Positions 1 to 11,374 of a stretch of 64,000 nucleotides of DNA are shown here, one piece after another. How positions within the stretch are numbered: position 1 is the first letter of the stretch; each line of letters starts with the position of its first letter. A program made the position numbers and the translations under genes. Origin of the DNA: Ischnura elegans (Eukaryota; Arthropoda; Insecta; Odonata; Coenagrionidae); the NCBI RefSeq assembly GCF_921293095.1, contig NC_060246.1, forward strand, positions 110,340,941 through 110,404,940, given 5' to 3'. The notes beneath the pieces are model-generated. The model was not told the DNA's origin, ran no database searches, and saw only the letters and a list, made by a program, of their open reading frames with translations.

Positions 1-116
1 ATTTGCATTAAAAGGCTTCAAATTGGAAGAGAACAATCTACTTGAAATATCATTTCATAATATGGAATTTTTTTATTCAGTTTTAACTTTCTAATGTATA
101 TTTGCATTTATTCTAG
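1..116 (+). other. Intron 3' end of the gene entering from the left
   Basis: AT-rich sequence ending in a pyrimidine-rich tract and TAG at 114-116, with a branch-point-like CTAAT at about 91-95. It reads as the tail of an intron that precedes the exon at 117. A frame open from position 2 to about 91 is visible, but no usable donor follows it, so I do not call it coding. Confidence 0.5.
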
Positions 117-229
117 TGCCAGTTAAAGTTCTGTATGAAGATGAATTGGAAACCTTGATTGATAACATTTACTCAAGGTGCATGCAGAAATTGAAGAAGA
201 AGCAAATGTCAAAAATCAAAGAGAATTAA
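117..229 (+). CDS. Terminal coding exon (C-terminus) of an unidentified protein
   Basis: A partial gene enters from the left; this is its last coding exon. It follows a good 3' splice site (pyrimidine-rich tract, then TTCTAG at 111-116). After a 2-nt split codon the frame is open for 36 codons to TAA at 227-229. The peptide starts PVKVLYEDELETLIDNIY and ends in a Lys-rich tail (KKKQMSKIKEN). The composition is strongly protein-like: acidic first half, basic second half, probably a single amphipathic helix. No cysteine pair, signal peptide or membrane segment is present. I do not recognise the family. No AATAAA lies immediately downstream; the first clear one is near 966. The alternative is a chance open stretch, but the splice site together with the composition makes an exon more likely. 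Confidence 0.6.
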
Positions 230-589
230 ATTTAAATGAAAATCTGCACTGTACAAATAGTTTTAACTCTGTTTATCTATCGTATTAATAACATATCGAA
301 TACCCCTAACATCAACGCGAAGGGGCACCTGACGAAACAGGCACGTAGTTCTTTAGAGAATTGCATGATATAGAAAGTAACAGCTTCTATCGAACTTCCG
401 TAGCAGCTTCGGTTTTACCACCAATTTTTCTTTTGTTTATGGACGGCAAGCTGTCAGCCCTAGGATGCATTTCAAACTTTCGAATCATGATGACCAGCAA
501 ATATGTGATCACGCGGAAACAGTGTCTGTTTCTAAGTTTCCGCATTCCACTGAATGTATCCTTACGCCGGAATAATGTTTCTTCGCATC
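230..589. other. 3' UTR or intergenic sequence
   Basis: No gene seen. It probably begins with the 3' UTR of the preceding exon. A short open frame at 361-642 runs into the CT microsatellite and shows no coding character. Confidence 0.4.
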
Positions 590-900
590 ATCCTACCTTA
601 ACTCTCTCTCTCTCTCTCTCTCTCTGTCCTTATCACCCCTGACTGCACACTCCCTCCTCTTATCCCAACTCCATCTCCCGCTTAATCCAATTTCCCCTCC
701 CGCCAAAAACGGCACTGAGCAGCAACCCTCCCCATCATCCCTCACCCACCTCAACAACCCTCCCTCTCCTCCCTTCAACACGTCTCCATCCCGATTCCCA
801 TCACTCAATTTTCTCTTCCTATCTCTCTCTCTTTCTCTCTTGCTCATTCGTCACTTTCCCTCTCCCTGAATATCCTTCTCTTCCTCCTGGCCGGTTTCAG
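590..900. repeat. Polypyrimidine island with (CT)12 microsatellite
   Basis: About 300 bp in which the plus strand is overwhelmingly C and T. It includes a perfect (CT)12 run at 602-625 and a second CT-rich run at 820-842. Open frames here on either strand are low-complexity artefacts (Arg/Glu/Ser runs). The same kind of island recurs across the window. Confidence 0.85.
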
Positions 901-1056
901 AACTTCGATTGCCTGAACTGCGATGAAGTCCCTGCCCTACCTCAATTCAATTCTATAGAAGTCAGAAATAAACATTTTTTCTTTGACATTGATGTCTTCA
1001 TCTTTCAGAAATTGATTATTCTTGCATTTAACAAAAACTGTGCGTCTTACTTATGA
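901..1056 (+). CDS. Weak candidate terminal exon directly after the CT island
   Basis: The CT-rich island ends in GGTTTCAG at 893-900, a textbook 3' splice site. The following frame is open for 51 codons to TGA at 1054-1056. The peptide starts NFDCLNCDEVPALPQFNS and becomes hydrophobic later. Two nearby cysteines and acidic residues look protein-like, but the long pyrimidine tract is a repeat and would create a splice-acceptor look-alike by itself. No donor, homology or partner exon is identified. This may well be chance. Confidence 0.2.
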   Translation, partial: NFDCLNCDEVPALPQFNSIEVRNKHFFFDIDVFIFQKLIILAFNKNCASYL

Positions 1057-2111
1057 GATTGTGTTGACAATTTTAGAACTGGTAAATATTAAAAATAACT
1101 CGACGAGACTCAAAAAACAAATTATATTCCATTTGGTTAATTTTATGGCCATTCTTGGCAATTTTCAGTGCCATCAATCATATTCCTAGCGTTTATTGAC
1201 TCCATTATTTTGATTTGGGTCGATGAAAATATCTCGATTTATGTAATTATCTCCATGTTGACTATTACATCTTCCATTATACTTCATGTGGTATTTAAAC
1301 TAGTGTTTTCCTTCGGAGCCAATTCTTTGACATAATTAATTATATACTTTGTAAAGCCAGACATTCTAGGCATGAGTTTTAATAACTGAGGACGACAATA
1401 CAGTTAGTCGGGAAGTTACCTTAAGAAGTCTTCAAGAGAAACGAAAATGTGTGATTTATTTGGACTTTTATCTCCATAGTGGAGAATCATAAGCCATAAT
1501 ATTCGGAGTGATCCGGAGTCAAACATACAATTTTGTCTCCCTCGCCCTATCTCCAATTTTATTCCCATATCCTCGGCGTCGTCTCCTCCTCTGGCGTCCT
1601 CTTCACACTCCGCCCACTCATTTACAACGTCTCACTCGCTTTCTCCGAATCCCCTCGAAGGAATCGTCCGAAAGAGATTCGGTAGTTAAGTTGGAAACGG
1701 CTTACCGCAATTCGGGCCCGCTCCATAGCATCCTAACCCCTCCTGGCCGTGAAATTATCCTCTCTCCCCTTTCCTCCTTGCTAAAGAAAGCAAACCAGCC
1801 AACCACCAAAGAGAGAAGGAAACCGACTAACTCTCCACGGGGTGAAACAACAGCAGGCCGTCGACATGGATGTTAAACAACGAGGGAGAGACGGGGTCTG
1901 GGGAGAATTTGAATATTTCCTTCGTCGGCTAATTCCCGAGGTCCTTTTCCCTTCTCTTCCGATCCAGTCCAGTTGGGGACCCGACGAGAGGTGGAAACAA
2001 TAGTCGTTTCCAGGATATGTACGGTCGAAAGGGATATAATTCATCCTAAGATATGGATAATTACCGTGGCAGGTGGCCCCTTCACCAATTTTTATTACGC
2101 ACAAATCTTAC
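1057..2111. other. No gene seen
   Basis: AT-rich to 1500, then moderately GC-rich to about 2100. Overlapping short frames on both strands at 1508-1876 and 1781-2104 show no recognisable domain. Confidence 0.5.
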
Positions 2112-2174
2112 CTGACTCAAACCACTCGTAGAGGTAAGGAAAGGGACCAAGTACTCACGCCACTTAATAGCCAT
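2112..2174 (-). CDS. Weak candidate first coding exon ending in a strong donor
   Basis: Reading the minus strand, an ATG (2172-2174) opens 21 codons (MAIKWREYLVPFLTSTSGL...) that stop exactly at a consensus 5' splice site, CAG|GTAAGA (donor GT at 2110-2111). No signal peptide or domain can be named. An alternative donor-like GTGAGT lies inside the exon. The length is short enough for chance. If real, the downstream exon lies to the left and must start in phase 0. Confidence 0.2.
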
Positions 2175-2435
2175 AATAAAGCAATGAGCTTCTGATGCAA
2201 CCTTTCTAGTGCCAGCCTATTTTTCCCCGTATGCTGAAGAATGCCAGGGTTTTTTTGACTAATTTGTATGCTTGCGCTTGAAGATTTACATGAATACTTA
2301 ATATGCATTTTCAGAAATTATTATTTTTTATTTCCTCCCAATACTTACGGGTATGTTAAGCATTTAAAATTTTAAAAAAGTTACCAAAGCTACATGAAAC
2401 ACAGTAAAGAAAAGGCGTGAGTGTAAAAAAAACCT

Positions 2436-2512
2436 GGCCGATAGATCGGCCCTTGGCCTTCGCACAAACCCCTGGGGCCGATGGATCGGCCCGCTGGCAC
2501 TATAAGGGGTAA
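2436..2512. mobile_element. Tandem GGCC-type palindromes next to a piggyBac-like end
   Basis: Two 16-bp palindromes, GGCCGATAGATCGGCC (2436-2451) and GGCCGATGGATCGGCC (2476-2491), are spaced 40 bp apart. They are followed by GGCACTATAAGGGGTAA at 2496-2512. Read on the minus strand this resembles a piggyBac-type terminal repeat after an eroded TTAA. The layout (two subterminal palindromes, then GGCAC..., then TTAA) parallels the intact MITE at 16685-17350. The opposite end was not found, so this is probably a solo or eroded end. Confidence 0.4.
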
Positions 2513-3955
2513 TATAGGAATGTTTTGAAATATTCAATTGGGTTTAACCATCCTCGGAATTATGAGTGTAAAAATACAAAAACTGCTATTTTTCTATCAT
2601 GGTGTCTTAATACCGAAATTAATTATTCGATATTTGTTACAAACCAGACGACCTGTTTTTAGTAATTGGGTAACAATTCGAAATTTGAGTTAAGAATTCG
2701 CAAGTACATTCCAAAAATAAAGATTTTTTTTTCTATTTCTCAACATAGTATTCTATTCCTAGGTAGAAAATCTTTGATTCGTAATGCATGCTAAACGTGT
2801 TTTCTTACTAACATGACCTCCGCGTAAAATGTTGTATTTTGTTAATATTCTTATTATTTTATTTTTGAAGAAGTCAAACTGACACAACCGATACAAGAAC
2901 TTAATCAATCAACAACTCACATTATTATACCGTAACATGGTAACCTATAAACATTGATCATATGAGAAATTGCACACTCTAACATAAAATAGTTCAGTTT
3001 AGTTCTTGCTCCATAGATCCAGATATTAAAATCACTGTTACAGGAATGAGGAAAGCCTCTTTTCTTGTGAGGTACATGTATTTATCAAAATGTTTTAATT
3101 TTATTCCAATGAGCCTCATTTAAAAATATGTATAAAATTTTGCCAAGATTTGTAATAAAATTACAATTTTTTAATAATAGATAGGAGCAAAAATAATGTC
3201 ATATTGAATGATTTTGAACGTCATTTTAGAATATAAATTGCCAATGGAGCCTCAAATAATGGTTATGGAATAAGCAAAGCTTAAATGACACCTTCAAACC
3301 TCTACTAAAATACCCTAATCAATAATATTCAAAGATTGCAATGTTTAAGTGTCTTTAGGATCCCGCAACAACAGCACCGGAACACATTTTCGGCATGATT
3401 ATGGAGAACCATTGAAATATATTATTTGCAGTGTTCTCGTAAAAGTTAAATTATGCATAAATTACTCAATTGATCACACTAAAATCACTCTGCTAAGCAG
3501 TGTGCATTGAAGCGCAGTTCCTATTCAATCTTGGTGATGAAAAACATTCATCGGGAAATGAGCGGAACTTTAATCACATACATCTTTTTCCCAAATAACA
3601 AAGCAGAATCCGTTATTCTCCCGTAAGCTGCTTTCATCTTTTTCATAGAGGTGTCAAAGACTTTGAATCCATTTATTTCGTCTCTGTGATAGCAATAAAT
3701 TACTTTGCCCCCGGGTACCCTCCAGATTCAAAACTTCAAACCATTCGAAAAAGATACGGGAGATATTATTTCTTGCTCCCGGGTTTTAAAATGGTGTAAA
3801 AGAAATGGAGCAGATGGAGGGAGAGAAGGCGTACGCAGACTTTTAAATTTATCAATCTTCCGCGGGCGACGAACCCTCCCGGAAATTCCACGATACCTAC
3901 CTCATGCGCACATCCACCTACGGAATTGGAACCCACTGCATTGCAAAGAGGTGGA
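2513..3955. other. AT-rich sequence, no gene seen
   Basis: Long A/T runs with no splice-bounded open frame that I can support. Confidence 0.5.
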
Positions 3956-3959
3956 AAAG

Positions 3960-4500
3960 TCGTCCCCTCCCTCATTCCTCTTTCGACCTGCCTTCAACCC
4001 CCATCTCCGAACCCATAATGCATCGGTTCTTCTTTTTCCCTCCACAATCTCTTCGGTTTCCTCTTCACCCCATCCGCCCTTCCATCGCAACTCACCCTCT
4101 GTCCACTCCCCACCAACACTTCTTGCATTGTCCTCTCTTTCGCTCGCTCGCTACTCTCTCTCTCTCTTTCCATCTCTCTGTCTCTTTCAACCCTCTGCCG
4201 CCCCAATATCTGCCATCACTTCACAAACGTACACTTACAACCCCGTCCTCCATGAAATCCCTGATTGCTCCGTTGCATTACTTTGCCATGCCACCAACAG
4301 TGTCCGTTCCAAATCCTCGTGTGGGTGGGGGAGGTGAACCCCCGAAGGGATGACTTGCCTCGTGTGTGGACATGCGTGGGAGTGAAGGAGGTTTTAATGT
4401 TAGCAACAGGGAGAGAGGAAGTCGGATTGAAGTCATGTGGTTGTGGAAGGGATGGAAAAGAGGCATGTTTGGGGTTGAATGCTGGAAGATTTTTGTGTCC
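3960..4500. repeat. CT-rich island switching to GA-rich; dispersed repeat copy 1
   Basis: Positions 3960-4260 are polypyrimidine on the plus strand. After a short mixed core, 4320-4500 is purine-rich. The core at 4263-4308 (containing CCGTTGCATTACTTTG) is closely matched by 22758-22803, where the same CT-to-GA switch occurs. Open frames of up to 210 codons here (3705-4337) are low-complexity Ser/Pro/Leu and I do not regard them as genes. Confidence 0.7.
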
Positions 4501-4509
4501 GTGGCGCGC

Positions 4510-5635
4510 AAAATAAATCGGACTTCTCTCCTCTCGATTTTAGCCACAGCACTTAGAGTTTCAACTAATTTTAGTAGAGGAGCAGTAGGGGTGGGCAGGA
4601 TATTTGGATAAAGATATTTTCAGGCATATTCAATGAATTTTATTTATTTTTCCAAGGAAGCTATTATTGATGGTGTAAGCTAATATTTGCTATGCCCTCA
4701 TATTGTGAGGCATAAGATCTTTGTTTTTTTAGGCATATGTGATATACAAAACGCTGAAATTAAATGGAAAGGTAATTATCTTTACCTCGCTTTGTTTGTC
4801 AATGCAATAATTTTACTTCCTATTATTGCGTTTAAAAAGCATAACCCATGTTTGCTGTAATAATCAGTTTCTCCAGGGTCTCTAGGTTAACTCGAGAATA
4901 CGCTCTTCCTTGAATGGGTAAGGTGTACTTTCTATCGCCAATAACTTATGAAATTCAGCTAACTTAGAACTATTTTTATTTTACTCGAGGTTTTCAAGAG
5001 TGTACCCATTGAAATTCTAAGAAATACCCTGCTATGAGCATCATACAAAAGGAATTCGCGTTAATCTTTTATCAATTACATTTGCTAGCTATCTTATATA
5101 GAGCATTCTAATATATTAGGCTTCATGTATTAAAAGCTCTAAAAAATTCTGTTTTTAAATATTAGCTTTCGAATCGTTTTGGCATTATCACATGTTAACC
5201 GCTATCACACAGTGCAATTTTTACGCAAATTTGCTAATGCTGAATGCAAATGGCATTATTTCGTTTACATAATATTTTCATATGCTAAGTAGTGCCTTTA
5301 TCGGTTACATAAAATATGGCAACCTCCATCACGAAATCAATAAAATGCAGTTAAAAACCACGTTGTAACGTAAAGCGTCTGAAATGAACTTTTACAATGG
5401 GTATGTTCATGACGCCTTTAATGTATATGGCAATGGTCACAAAATGTTGTAAAAAATCGGAAATTGAATACACCGAGGAGTATTCAACTTTCTATATACT
5501 TGGAGCTATTTTTTTCCTTTTACAATACGTATTTATTCCCAGCGTAATTCGGCATAAAAATTTTTAATGGCTGTAAATATCTATAAATTTGGAATCACAA
5601 TCGTATCATTATTAATTTATGCGGTTGGTTATCAC
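4510..5635. other. AT-rich sequence, no gene seen
   Basis: No coding or repeat structure that I can support. Confidence 0.5.
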
Positions 5636-5890
5636 CTAATTCAACATCCTGTACTTTCCCACAGCCATCTTCGTTTGAGGACATCGCGGAAAAAAGTGGA
5701 GAGGATGACTGAGGATGCGGAAATTGCACTCCATAGGTGAGTCTCGCCTTGACGAAGGCATCCGACGATGCCCGATGGGAGCTGCCGGAAACACTTGGGC
5801 GGCCCCGAGGTATTGGCCAAGAATGACGACGCATAGACATAGTATTTGACTCACGGCTCAGAGAGACTGACGTCTCGCGAATGCTTTGAC
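5636..5890 (-). CDS. Candidate internal coding exon, Ser/Arg-rich protein
   Basis: On the minus strand a frame is open from about 5900 to 5595 within a GC-richer block set in AT-rich flanks. The peptide is Ser/Arg/Pro-rich (for example MRRHSWPIPRGRPSVSG) and becomes acidic near its end (SSNEDGCGKVQDVELGD). A possible acceptor is GACCAG just inside the 5' end; possible donors are AATTAG|GTGATA or GGAAA|GTACAG near the 3' end. A stop lies just upstream of the first Met, so it would be an internal exon or a separate small ORF. A disordered, possibly phosphorylated region is one reading. No domain is recognised. Confidence 0.3.
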
Positions 5891-5900
5891 TGGTCACCAT

Positions 5901-7540
5901 TCCTCAAACATTTGCTTTGGCTCTCTCGCATTCTCATGCTTGAAAGACAGCAAAGCCCAGTCTAAATTACCTTGCGTCGCTATTTTTGGTTGATAAATTG
6001 CCGCCATCGTCTAAATGCTAAAAAAAGAAGTTAATTGATCCGATCTACGGTTTTTTAACTTAGCGTTGTTCACAGCTCAATTATCCTTCCGTTGGTCGTC
6101 TACCAGACACCAGGCCATTGTCTTTTCTTTGCGCACATCGTATTTTCATAGTTAGGAAACTCATATTCCTTGTGTCTTGTTATTTTATGACTCTGAAATA
6201 GTCACCAACATGATTATATATTTTTTCACATTTATGGAATAAAATTTGATATTTTATTGTTTTTGGATCCTGGTAAACGCCACACCACAACTTGAGTTAC
6301 AAAAGGTTGCATGCTAATAGCTTGGTGATATTCATTGCAAAGTTTTTAAATACGTTTATAATTTAAACTAAAAACTATTCATAGGAATAAATTTTGGAAA
6401 TGCGTCTTGCTGCTACGAATTTTTATTGTTACCAATAAAATACCTATTTAATTTAACAAACTATTATTGCAAAATATTTACTATGGTTTTCACGTAATTT
6501 GAGTGAACTTTTGAGTATGATACACCGCTTTCCCCTCTGCTACAAACGTTTATGGTGGCTTATTACATTGATAGATATGCATAATATTAAACGTAATCAA
6601 TAAACATTACAATTTTGTGGTTGCATTGAATAATAACTTTCCTATAGGGTAGGAGATATTTTCGCTCAAGTTCAACTGAACGCGCTATCAATGTAAAATG
6701 TCTCCAAAAGCAATAATTCCCCCTGTAGTCAAAATTATTTGTTTGTTTATTATCAACATCCGTACTGTGAAACTGTAGAAAAAATGTTTTCATTTGCCGT
6801 CCACATGTTGATATAATTTCAATGATAGAAGGACTGTAAGAAACGTCAGAATAAGTAGTATTCAGTCTTTAATTAATTAAAATATTTCAATCATTTTTAT
6901 GCATAAATCTGTTGTCTATTCGTGAAATTGAGTATTTAATGAATGATTTATTCTAGTTAAAACACTTATTTCTACTTACATTCATTTTGTTTAACCATTC
7001 CAAGATGGTGTCCGTGAGACGCCGCGCGACTAATAGAGTTCCAAAATGTGACGCGACTGACTGACGCGTTGAAGACAAAGGAGTGGCTTAATTTTCGGAA
7101 GATGCAAAGCTAGAGGTTATTGCTATAACATTCTACCGATTTAGGTAGATTTCCATGGAGTACTAAAAGAAGTGATCTAGGTGCCTCCCTTTCCGTCCAG
7201 CACTGCCTTCTTCCGTTTACTGTAAGGCCTACTCCCTTTCAATCTAAAAATCCTATTTTATGCATCACCAAAAGTGATTCAGTAGCGCTCATATTAATTT
7301 GCTTTTTTTCTTATTAAAACGAACATATTATATTAATAAGCAAATTGAACAAGCATTTCTTTGATGAAAGTCAAACTACACCGTATATAATGTTGCCCAG
7401 ACTAGCGTAGTAGTTACATCATCTCAGTCCACGTTAAAGTTGAACCGATTACTTTATCATGCAATTACAAAAAAAAATTTCCAAATTAATGATACCACTC
7501 TCTTATGAAGGGGATTAATAGCTATTTTAATTTAGTGATT
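5901..7540. other. AT-rich sequence, no gene seen
   Basis: A GC-rich patch near 7015-7080 carries an ATG-initiated 19-codon frame, too short to support. Confidence 0.5.
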
Positions 7541-7559
7541 TCGCCCTGGGCACTTTCAG

Positions 7560-8600
7560 TTTTCAGCAAATTCACGCATAGCTCCCGTTTCACGCTTGCC
7601 CTGAGTTCTTGGCTCAAGATTCCTAACTTTGAAGGATTCTTTTAAAGGGCGTAAATTCTTTACGCTCTCCCGGGCTAAGGGATGGGAAAGGAAGGAAATT
7701 AGATTCCTTTGAAGATAAGGTAAAGAATGAATCACAAATCACTGTCTTCTTTCTCTTTCCTTTATTTCTCTCCTCACCGTTTCTTTATCTATCCTCCTTA
7801 AATCTCGTTAAATGGCTATTATATACCATAATCCGAAAGAGGGGAATTGGTATAAGTGATAAAAAGTTAGGATAGTGGAAAAAGCTGTTAGGGAGACTCA
7901 ATGAAGAGGAATCATATTGGCATCGATCAACAGGCCACTAAATCACAGAAGAATTTTATGCTAAATACCACCATTTTCTCTGAAAGGTAATTAATCCAGT
8001 CATATCATCCAGAACACTGAAAACTTCCAATTAGAGCTCTAGGTGTGCATTTCAGCTTGAATTCTGGGCTCAAGATTTTCCCCTTAAAAAATTGCTAATA
8101 CTCGTATTTTTTTCTACACTTTCACATAAGCAAGGGAGAAGGATGGCGAATGGATTACCTAATGTTCGGTGAAATTAAGTAAAGAATGCTACACAAGTAC
8201 TATCTTCCTTCTCTTTTATTTATTCCTCTCCTCACCTTTTTATTTATTTCTGTCTTTAATTCTTGTGAAATGGCTATAAAAAAATCTTTTTCGTAATCAG
8301 GAAAAGAGGGATCGGAACAAGTAATAAAATGTTAGGGTCGTGGTCTAAGCTGCGACGGACACCGAATGAAGAGAAGAGTAAGAAATGAAGGCAAAGGGAA
8401 AGGAGGTATAAAGTAGCACCAAAGAGACAGGAGAGTGTGGAAAGAAGGAAGGAAGTAAGGATTTCTGTCATTTCTTTATTTTTCCTCCTTGAATTTTTTT
8501 AACGACAGTTAAAAAGCTAAACCCTAGTCTGAAAGAGGAGGATTGGACCAGTGAATAAGGAGTAAGGGTCGTGGACTTAGCTGGGTTGGAAGGAAGAGCA
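7560..8600. repeat. Three diverged tandem copies of a long repeat unit
   Basis: Ordered blocks recur: a GGCTCAAGATT block (about 7611, 8067); a CTTTCTTTATTT...CTCCTC block (about 7750, 8210, 8480); AATGGCTAT (about 7812, 8270); and GAAAGAGG..ATTGG followed by GTTAGG-TCGTGG-like sequence (about 7836, 8303, 8530). Copies 1 and 2 are offset by about 460 bp. Copy 3 is shorter and offset by a further 260 bp or so. The divergence suggests an old tandem duplication. No coding function is seen. Confidence 0.6.
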
Positions 8601-9060
8601 AGGGAAAAAAATAAAGGGATAAGGGGATATAGAGAAGCAGCGAAGAGACAGGAGAGAGTTGAAGGATAAATAATGAAAGGATAAATCGTCCACGGATAAA
8701 CCCGGACCACCACCCGCCTGTATGCGAGAGCGTAAACAAGACGGAGATATCGGCGGGAAATTCGAGCGTTCGCAGGGAAGAGGAGAGGGAAGGATAACAA
8801 TTAAAGGGAGGAGAGAGACACGCTCAGGGGGTTGGTGTTAATGGTAGGGTTGGGTGGGTGGAAGTTCTTGTTTAGAAACATCTCTGGAAGAGGGGAGAGA
8901 GGTTTATGGGACCAAGGGAGACGACGTAAGAGACAAGACGGAAAATGTGCTCGGCATTGCCGGGACGAGGAGGAGCTGATGAAGGGGCTGGGAGGTTGTG
9001 TGCGGGGGAGAGTTACTATTGGTCTGGGAGTATTGGCTTCGTGGTCTGGGAGGATACCAT
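8560..9060. repeat. Polypurine (GA-rich) island
   Basis: The plus strand is rich in G and A with little C or T, the complement of the CT islands. Frames at 8832-9068 and neighbours are low-complexity Gly/Arg/Glu and I do not treat them as genes. Confidence 0.75.
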
Positions 9061-9069
9061 CAGTCTAGC

Positions 9070-9943
9070 TTATGTTGTTCGTGAGGGGGATGATCGAAGC
9101 CAGGTTGGAGACGGGAGTCATACTGGTTAAGAAACATCAGCAGACGCTCATTAGAAAAAAACTAAGCTAACAAAGATTATGAACATGAGCTGATAGGAAA
9201 TAATTAAGGAATAGTACACAATTTAAAAATTATTCACTACAGAAGCAGTTGAATGTTTTCCTTCGTGTGAAGAATGTTAGCATGAGAACACATGGTTTAA
9301 TCAGTAGATGGCTGAATGATTGTCAATTATTTCATAACGGGATGGTTTCGCTCAGTATAAAGTTTTTCAAATTTATCGCATCTCTAATCATTTTGATAGC
9401 CAGTATTTTTTTCTTCCACAGATTGTTTCTACAGCCAAAACGTGATAACGCTCCCTAATTGATTCCAGTTGGGAAATATTATTACGATTCTTCCCCTTTT
9501 ATTCATATCTCTGGTACGTGATCACCCGTTGGTGCACTTTTTTTATGCTCTCTTGGGTCGGTGCGTGCGTGTGGAAGTGCTTGTGCTCTCGCCAGCACAT
9601 TCTGCAGCCATGAAATACGGCTTCGGCGCATAATTTTCCAAATAAAATGCTAAGCGCTCTCCACAGGCGCTGAAAATGAATGTGACAGGTGAGTGCGTGT
9701 GGTTCCTAATCATCATTGCTCTCGCGTTTTTCTCATTTCTTTTTGTTTCGGCAACACAACAAGTTTTGAATTGATAAAGCATTAAACCACGCCACGCATT
9801 TTCACTTGACTTATTGACGGTAATGGACAAATTATTTTTCCACCCTTAGTACTTTATTCGTTCTAATACCTCATATTGAACCTCTTTAAAATTAAAAGAG
9901 GAAAGCGATAACTTAATGGCTTTAACTCTGATAACAAGTGCCA
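9070..9943. other. No gene seen
   Basis: Contains a strong donor-like GACAG|GTGAGT at about 9689, but no convincing exon ahead of it. A 95-codon minus frame at 9543-9830 shows no recognisable domain. Confidence 0.4.
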
Positions 9944-10175
9944 CAATACGATTTTGACGACATAAGGTTATACTATCCCCTCATCGTTGATCCTCCTTAC
10001 TCCTCTGAATCTATCTTTAACTAATCTTTTGAAATACCATTGTTGCTTTTGCAACTACCATTGCAAATACCAATACGATTTTGACGACATGAGGTTATAC
10101 TATCCCCTCATCGTTGATCCTCCTCACTCCTCTGAATCTATCTTTAACTAATCTTTTGAAATACCATTGTTGCTT
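9944..10175 (+). repeat. Recent 105-bp direct duplication (period 127 bp)
   Basis: 9944-10048 and 10071-10175 are identical apart from two transitions, which implies a recent duplication. The 22-bp spacer itself repeats fragments of the unit ends (GCAACTACCATTGCAAATAC resembles the unit tail). Confidence 0.95.
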
Positions 10176-10186
10176 CAACTAGTAAA

Positions 10187-10384
10187 ATGGACGCAAGAAA
10201 GTTCACTCGTCCTGAGGTCTACAAGGAAATTGGCTTTTATCGAAGGTCAAATTATTCATTAACCTACGTGAATCAAGAGAGCTATCTTGTAATAGGTCAG
10301 AGAATAATTTCCCCGATAGGTATAAGGGAATGTCAAACAAAGCCTTCATCTGCTGCTCTACAAAAGGCACTAGATTTTTTATAG
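10187..10384 (+). CDS. Hypothetical small ORF, 65 codons
   Basis: ATG at 10187 to TAG at 10382-10384, starting 11 bp after the 105-bp duplication. The peptide begins MDARKFTRPEVYKEIGFYRR and ends with SSAALQKALDFL. It has mixed hydrophilic, globular-looking composition unlike the low-complexity frames elsewhere. There is no signal peptide, membrane segment or recognised motif. It could be a small orphan gene, a single-exon transposon remnant, or chance. Confidence 0.25.
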   Translation: MDARKFTRPEVYKEIGFYRRSNYSLTYVNQESYLVIGQRIISPIGIRECQTKPSSAALQKALDFL

Positions 10385-11280
10385 TTCAATACCTGTGGGC
10401 ATTGACTTTTCACCTGAATGTATCTACTGGCGAGAGCGATTTCAATGTCCAATTACTGTACTGAAGTAACCCCAAAAATAGGCCCCTATCATACCTTCTT
10501 CCGTCAATGCCTCGTTAATGGCTCACCACATAATCTCACATCTCTCCTCAAGATACGCCATCAATCTAACCAATTATCCTCAAGTGCCGTGCTTACACCT
10601 TCCCATTTTCACTCCATTTACTCCTTCCAATTTTCCTCGACAGAACTTAATTAGCCGTGTAATCAGTGGCGCGATCACCAATATCCCTACAATCATGACC
10701 ATGCGACGCCGCCCCTGGGAACGCAAACTTTCCAGTGGCTTATCTCCTCAGCCACGCTTAGGGATGAGACAAGAGTGGGGTGTAAGTGAACGAGGCAAGG
10801 GGCCGAAAGCGTGCGTGTCTTAATGTCATGCGATTCTCTTAATATTTGATGAAAAACTCTTCACATTATCAATGTTTTTATTTGAAAAATTAAGGTACTG
10901 ATCGCTTTGATGAGCTGGAATATTGGCACAGAATAGCCAATAAATTCACATTCAGAGTGGCTGAAACACTAATTGCGAGATTAACGCTCATATGAACCCT
11001 ATTTTTTCATTTGAGAAACACCTTTGACGTCGCAGCCACTTGAATTTCCGCTGGAATTCAAGAGATTGATAAATTGGAAATAGTTCAAAGAGCACAAAAC
11101 ATAAACTTGCAAAACACAGCCCCCTACATTGGGATGACGGTTGTGACTCACCCGTATATGTACCGGAAAATATTGATTTAAAGAGTAAAATAAAATAAAA
11201 GTATACCGGGACTTGCAACTGTCATAGGTTCACGGAGACACCCGCAATGCACAATTTGTGTGAAAAATCCACAGAAAATA
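10385..11280. other. No gene seen
   Basis: Mixed composition with two overlapping plus-strand frames (10418-10654 and 10518-10823) of unconvincing composition. Confidence 0.5.
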
Positions 11281-11281
11281 A

Positions 11282-11372
11282 ATGATTCGCCTTTACAGGA
11301 ATTCGAACGCTGATCCCCGATTTCAGGTGGAATGCTTTAGTGAGTTAAACTACCGACGCGTCGATCTCCCCT
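11282..11372 (-). mobile_element. Degenerate tRNA-derived SINE-like unit
   Basis: On the minus strand a Pol III B-box-like GTTCGAATTCC (plus 11298-11308) lies downstream of an A-box-like GGTAGTTTAACTC segment (plus 11334-11354), at normal tRNA spacing. The predicted arms pair only partly, so a functional tRNA is unlikely. No poly(A) tail is evident. Confidence 0.4.
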
Positions 11373-11374
11373 TT

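Noticed and set aside
1..91. Upstream coding exon at the window edge (FALKGFKLEENNLLEISFHN...)
   Set aside because: No donor site that would leave a plausible intron before the acceptor at 116.
3705..4353. Longest open frames in the window (210 and 149 codons)
   Set aside because: They lie in a polypyrimidine repeat and are Ser/Pro/Leu low-complexity; lack of stops is a composition effect and both strands and several frames are open.
9671..9689. Short exon before a perfect GTGAGT donor
   Set aside because: About 20 nt only, mediocre acceptor and no coding evidence.
9944..10175. CRISPR-like repeat
   Set aside because: Only two 105-bp units with a 22-bp spacer that resembles the unit itself; eukaryotic context; a simple duplication.
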